DNA of 64,000 nucleotides from Maritimibacter fusiformis (GTDB taxonomy: Bacteria; Pseudomonadota; Alphaproteobacteria; Rhodobacterales; Rhodobacteraceae), in contig NZ_VSIY01000004.1 of assembly GCF_008086115.1 (NCBI RefSeq), positions 248,001 to 312,000 of the forward strand, in the 5' to 3' direction. The position numbers were made by a program, and so were the translations under genes. The notes beneath the pieces are model-generated. The model saw only the letters and a program-made list of their open reading frames with translations, had not been told where the DNA came from and searched no databases. This document shows, in pieces, positions 63,667 to 64,000 of the stretch (its first letter is position 1; each line of letters opens with the position of its first letter).

Positions 63667-64000
63667 ATGTCGTTGCCGGCCGATCAGATGGAGCTTCGCG
63701 AAGAGGAGATCCGGGCGCAGTATGACGTGGCCGCCGGGATGCTGGAGGGGTTCGATCATACCCCCCGGATCGCGCGGCCCAAGGTGGCGGAGACGCCGGT
63801 GGAGCGCTCGCCGGGGATATCGCGCGGGCGGCGGTTTCGATCGACAACGCCGGGGCTGGTGACACGCTCGACGGCGCGCCCCGAAGGGGTTCGGCTGATC
63901 GAGCGGATCGAGGCGGCGGATGGTGGCGATCCGATCATTTCGCCCATCCAGGCGACGGTTCTGCATTCCCTGCGGCGGGCATTGGCGATCGCGCTGGCCG
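63667..64000 (+). CDS. Uncharacterised protein (3'-truncated by window edge)
   Basis: An open frame of at least 111 codons from ATG 63667 to the window end with no stop. AGAGG lies 8 nt upstream. The N-terminus is acidic (DQMELREEEIRAQYDVAAGM), then a basic proline- and arginine-rich linker (ERSPGISRGRRFRSTTPG) leads to a more hydrophobic stretch (ATVLHSLRRALAIALA) that may open a membrane domain beyond the edge. It appears to be the third gene of the coiled-coil cluster. Confidence 0.7.
   Translation, partial: MSLPADQMELREEEIRAQYDVAAGMLEGFDHTPRIARPKVAETPVERSPGISRGRRFRSTTPGLVTRSTARPEGVRLIERIEAADGGDPIISPIQATVLHSLRRALAIALA

Noticed and set aside
61334-63865. An 843-codon minus-strand frame opposite the coiled-coil cluster
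   Set aside because: The plus-strand genes have good starts, exact coupling (stop followed directly by GTG) and heptad periodicity. The antisense product is a low-complexity Leu/Gly/Arg shadow.

Overview
The window is GC-rich, tightly packed chromosomal DNA from an alphaproteobacterium, most likely of the Rhodobacterales (Rhodobacteraceae / roseobacter group). Supporting this are mipZ, the ffh - acetyltransferase - chorismate mutase - rpsP - rimM - trmD / rplS - rpmE block, a YbjN-family gene next to proC, a TakP-like TRAP binding protein, and a family-specific intergenic repeat (CCCCCGGAGTATTT...CCAAGATGAA, three copies). No rRNA, tRNA, CRISPR array, insertion sequence or prophage was recognised.

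Layout. (1) 1-14753 is a catabolic island. A minus-strand operon (eutB, eutC, an AsnC/Lrp regulator, a succinate-semialdehyde-type dehydrogenase and a class-III aminotransferase) matches the distal half of ectoine/hydroxyectoine degradation clusters. It lies divergent from a beta-keto acid cleavage enzyme, an L-carnitine-dehydrogenase-like gene and a complete peptide-type ABC importer. A second, paralogous binding protein runs off the left edge. The ectoine ring-opening and deacetylation genes (doeA, doeB) are absent here. (2) 14843-20433 holds a 40-residue membrane protein, a DHA2-type MFS exporter, ybjN-proC-csaA, a 2-hydroxyacid dehydrogenase and thymidine kinase. (3) 20562-23688 is a TRAP transporter that probably takes up 2-oxo acids or other monocarboxylates. 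(4) 23741-30166 is a Calvin-cycle carboxylation locus: divergent cbbR, then cbbL-cbbS-cbbQ-cbbO and a small conserved-looking gene. The RuBisCO is green-type form IA(q), not the red-type form IC common in this bacterial group.

(5) 30170-41141 is a housekeeping block read mainly leftward: mipZ, a secreted glycosidase-like protein, rpmE, rplS, trmD, two accessory genes, rimM, rpsP, chorismate mutase, three GNAT acetyltransferases in tandem and ffh. An outer-membrane beta-barrel gene on the opposite strand interrupts it between trmD and rplS. (6) 41483-49992 is mixed: a glycosyltransferase, a LysR regulator with an EamA exporter, an Hsp20 gene with a good sigma-32 promoter and a ROSE-like leader, an HPP membrane protein, a globin, gabD and an alpha/beta hydrolase. 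(7) 50058-61141 holds an NylC-type peptidase, an SDR, a YcaQ-type glycosylase, a second peptide-type ABC importer without a binding protein, an aldehyde dehydrogenase, an ArgE/DapE-type deacylase and an SLC13 transporter with regulatory RCK domains. (8) 61352-64000 is a three-gene cluster of unknown function led by a long coiled-coil protein; the third gene runs off the right edge.

Taken together, the window suggests a metabolically flexible marine or saline-type bacterium that scavenges organic nitrogen compounds and osmolytes, imports organic acids and can fix CO2. The least explained parts are the hybrid ectoine/carnitine island and the coiled-coil cluster at the right edge.
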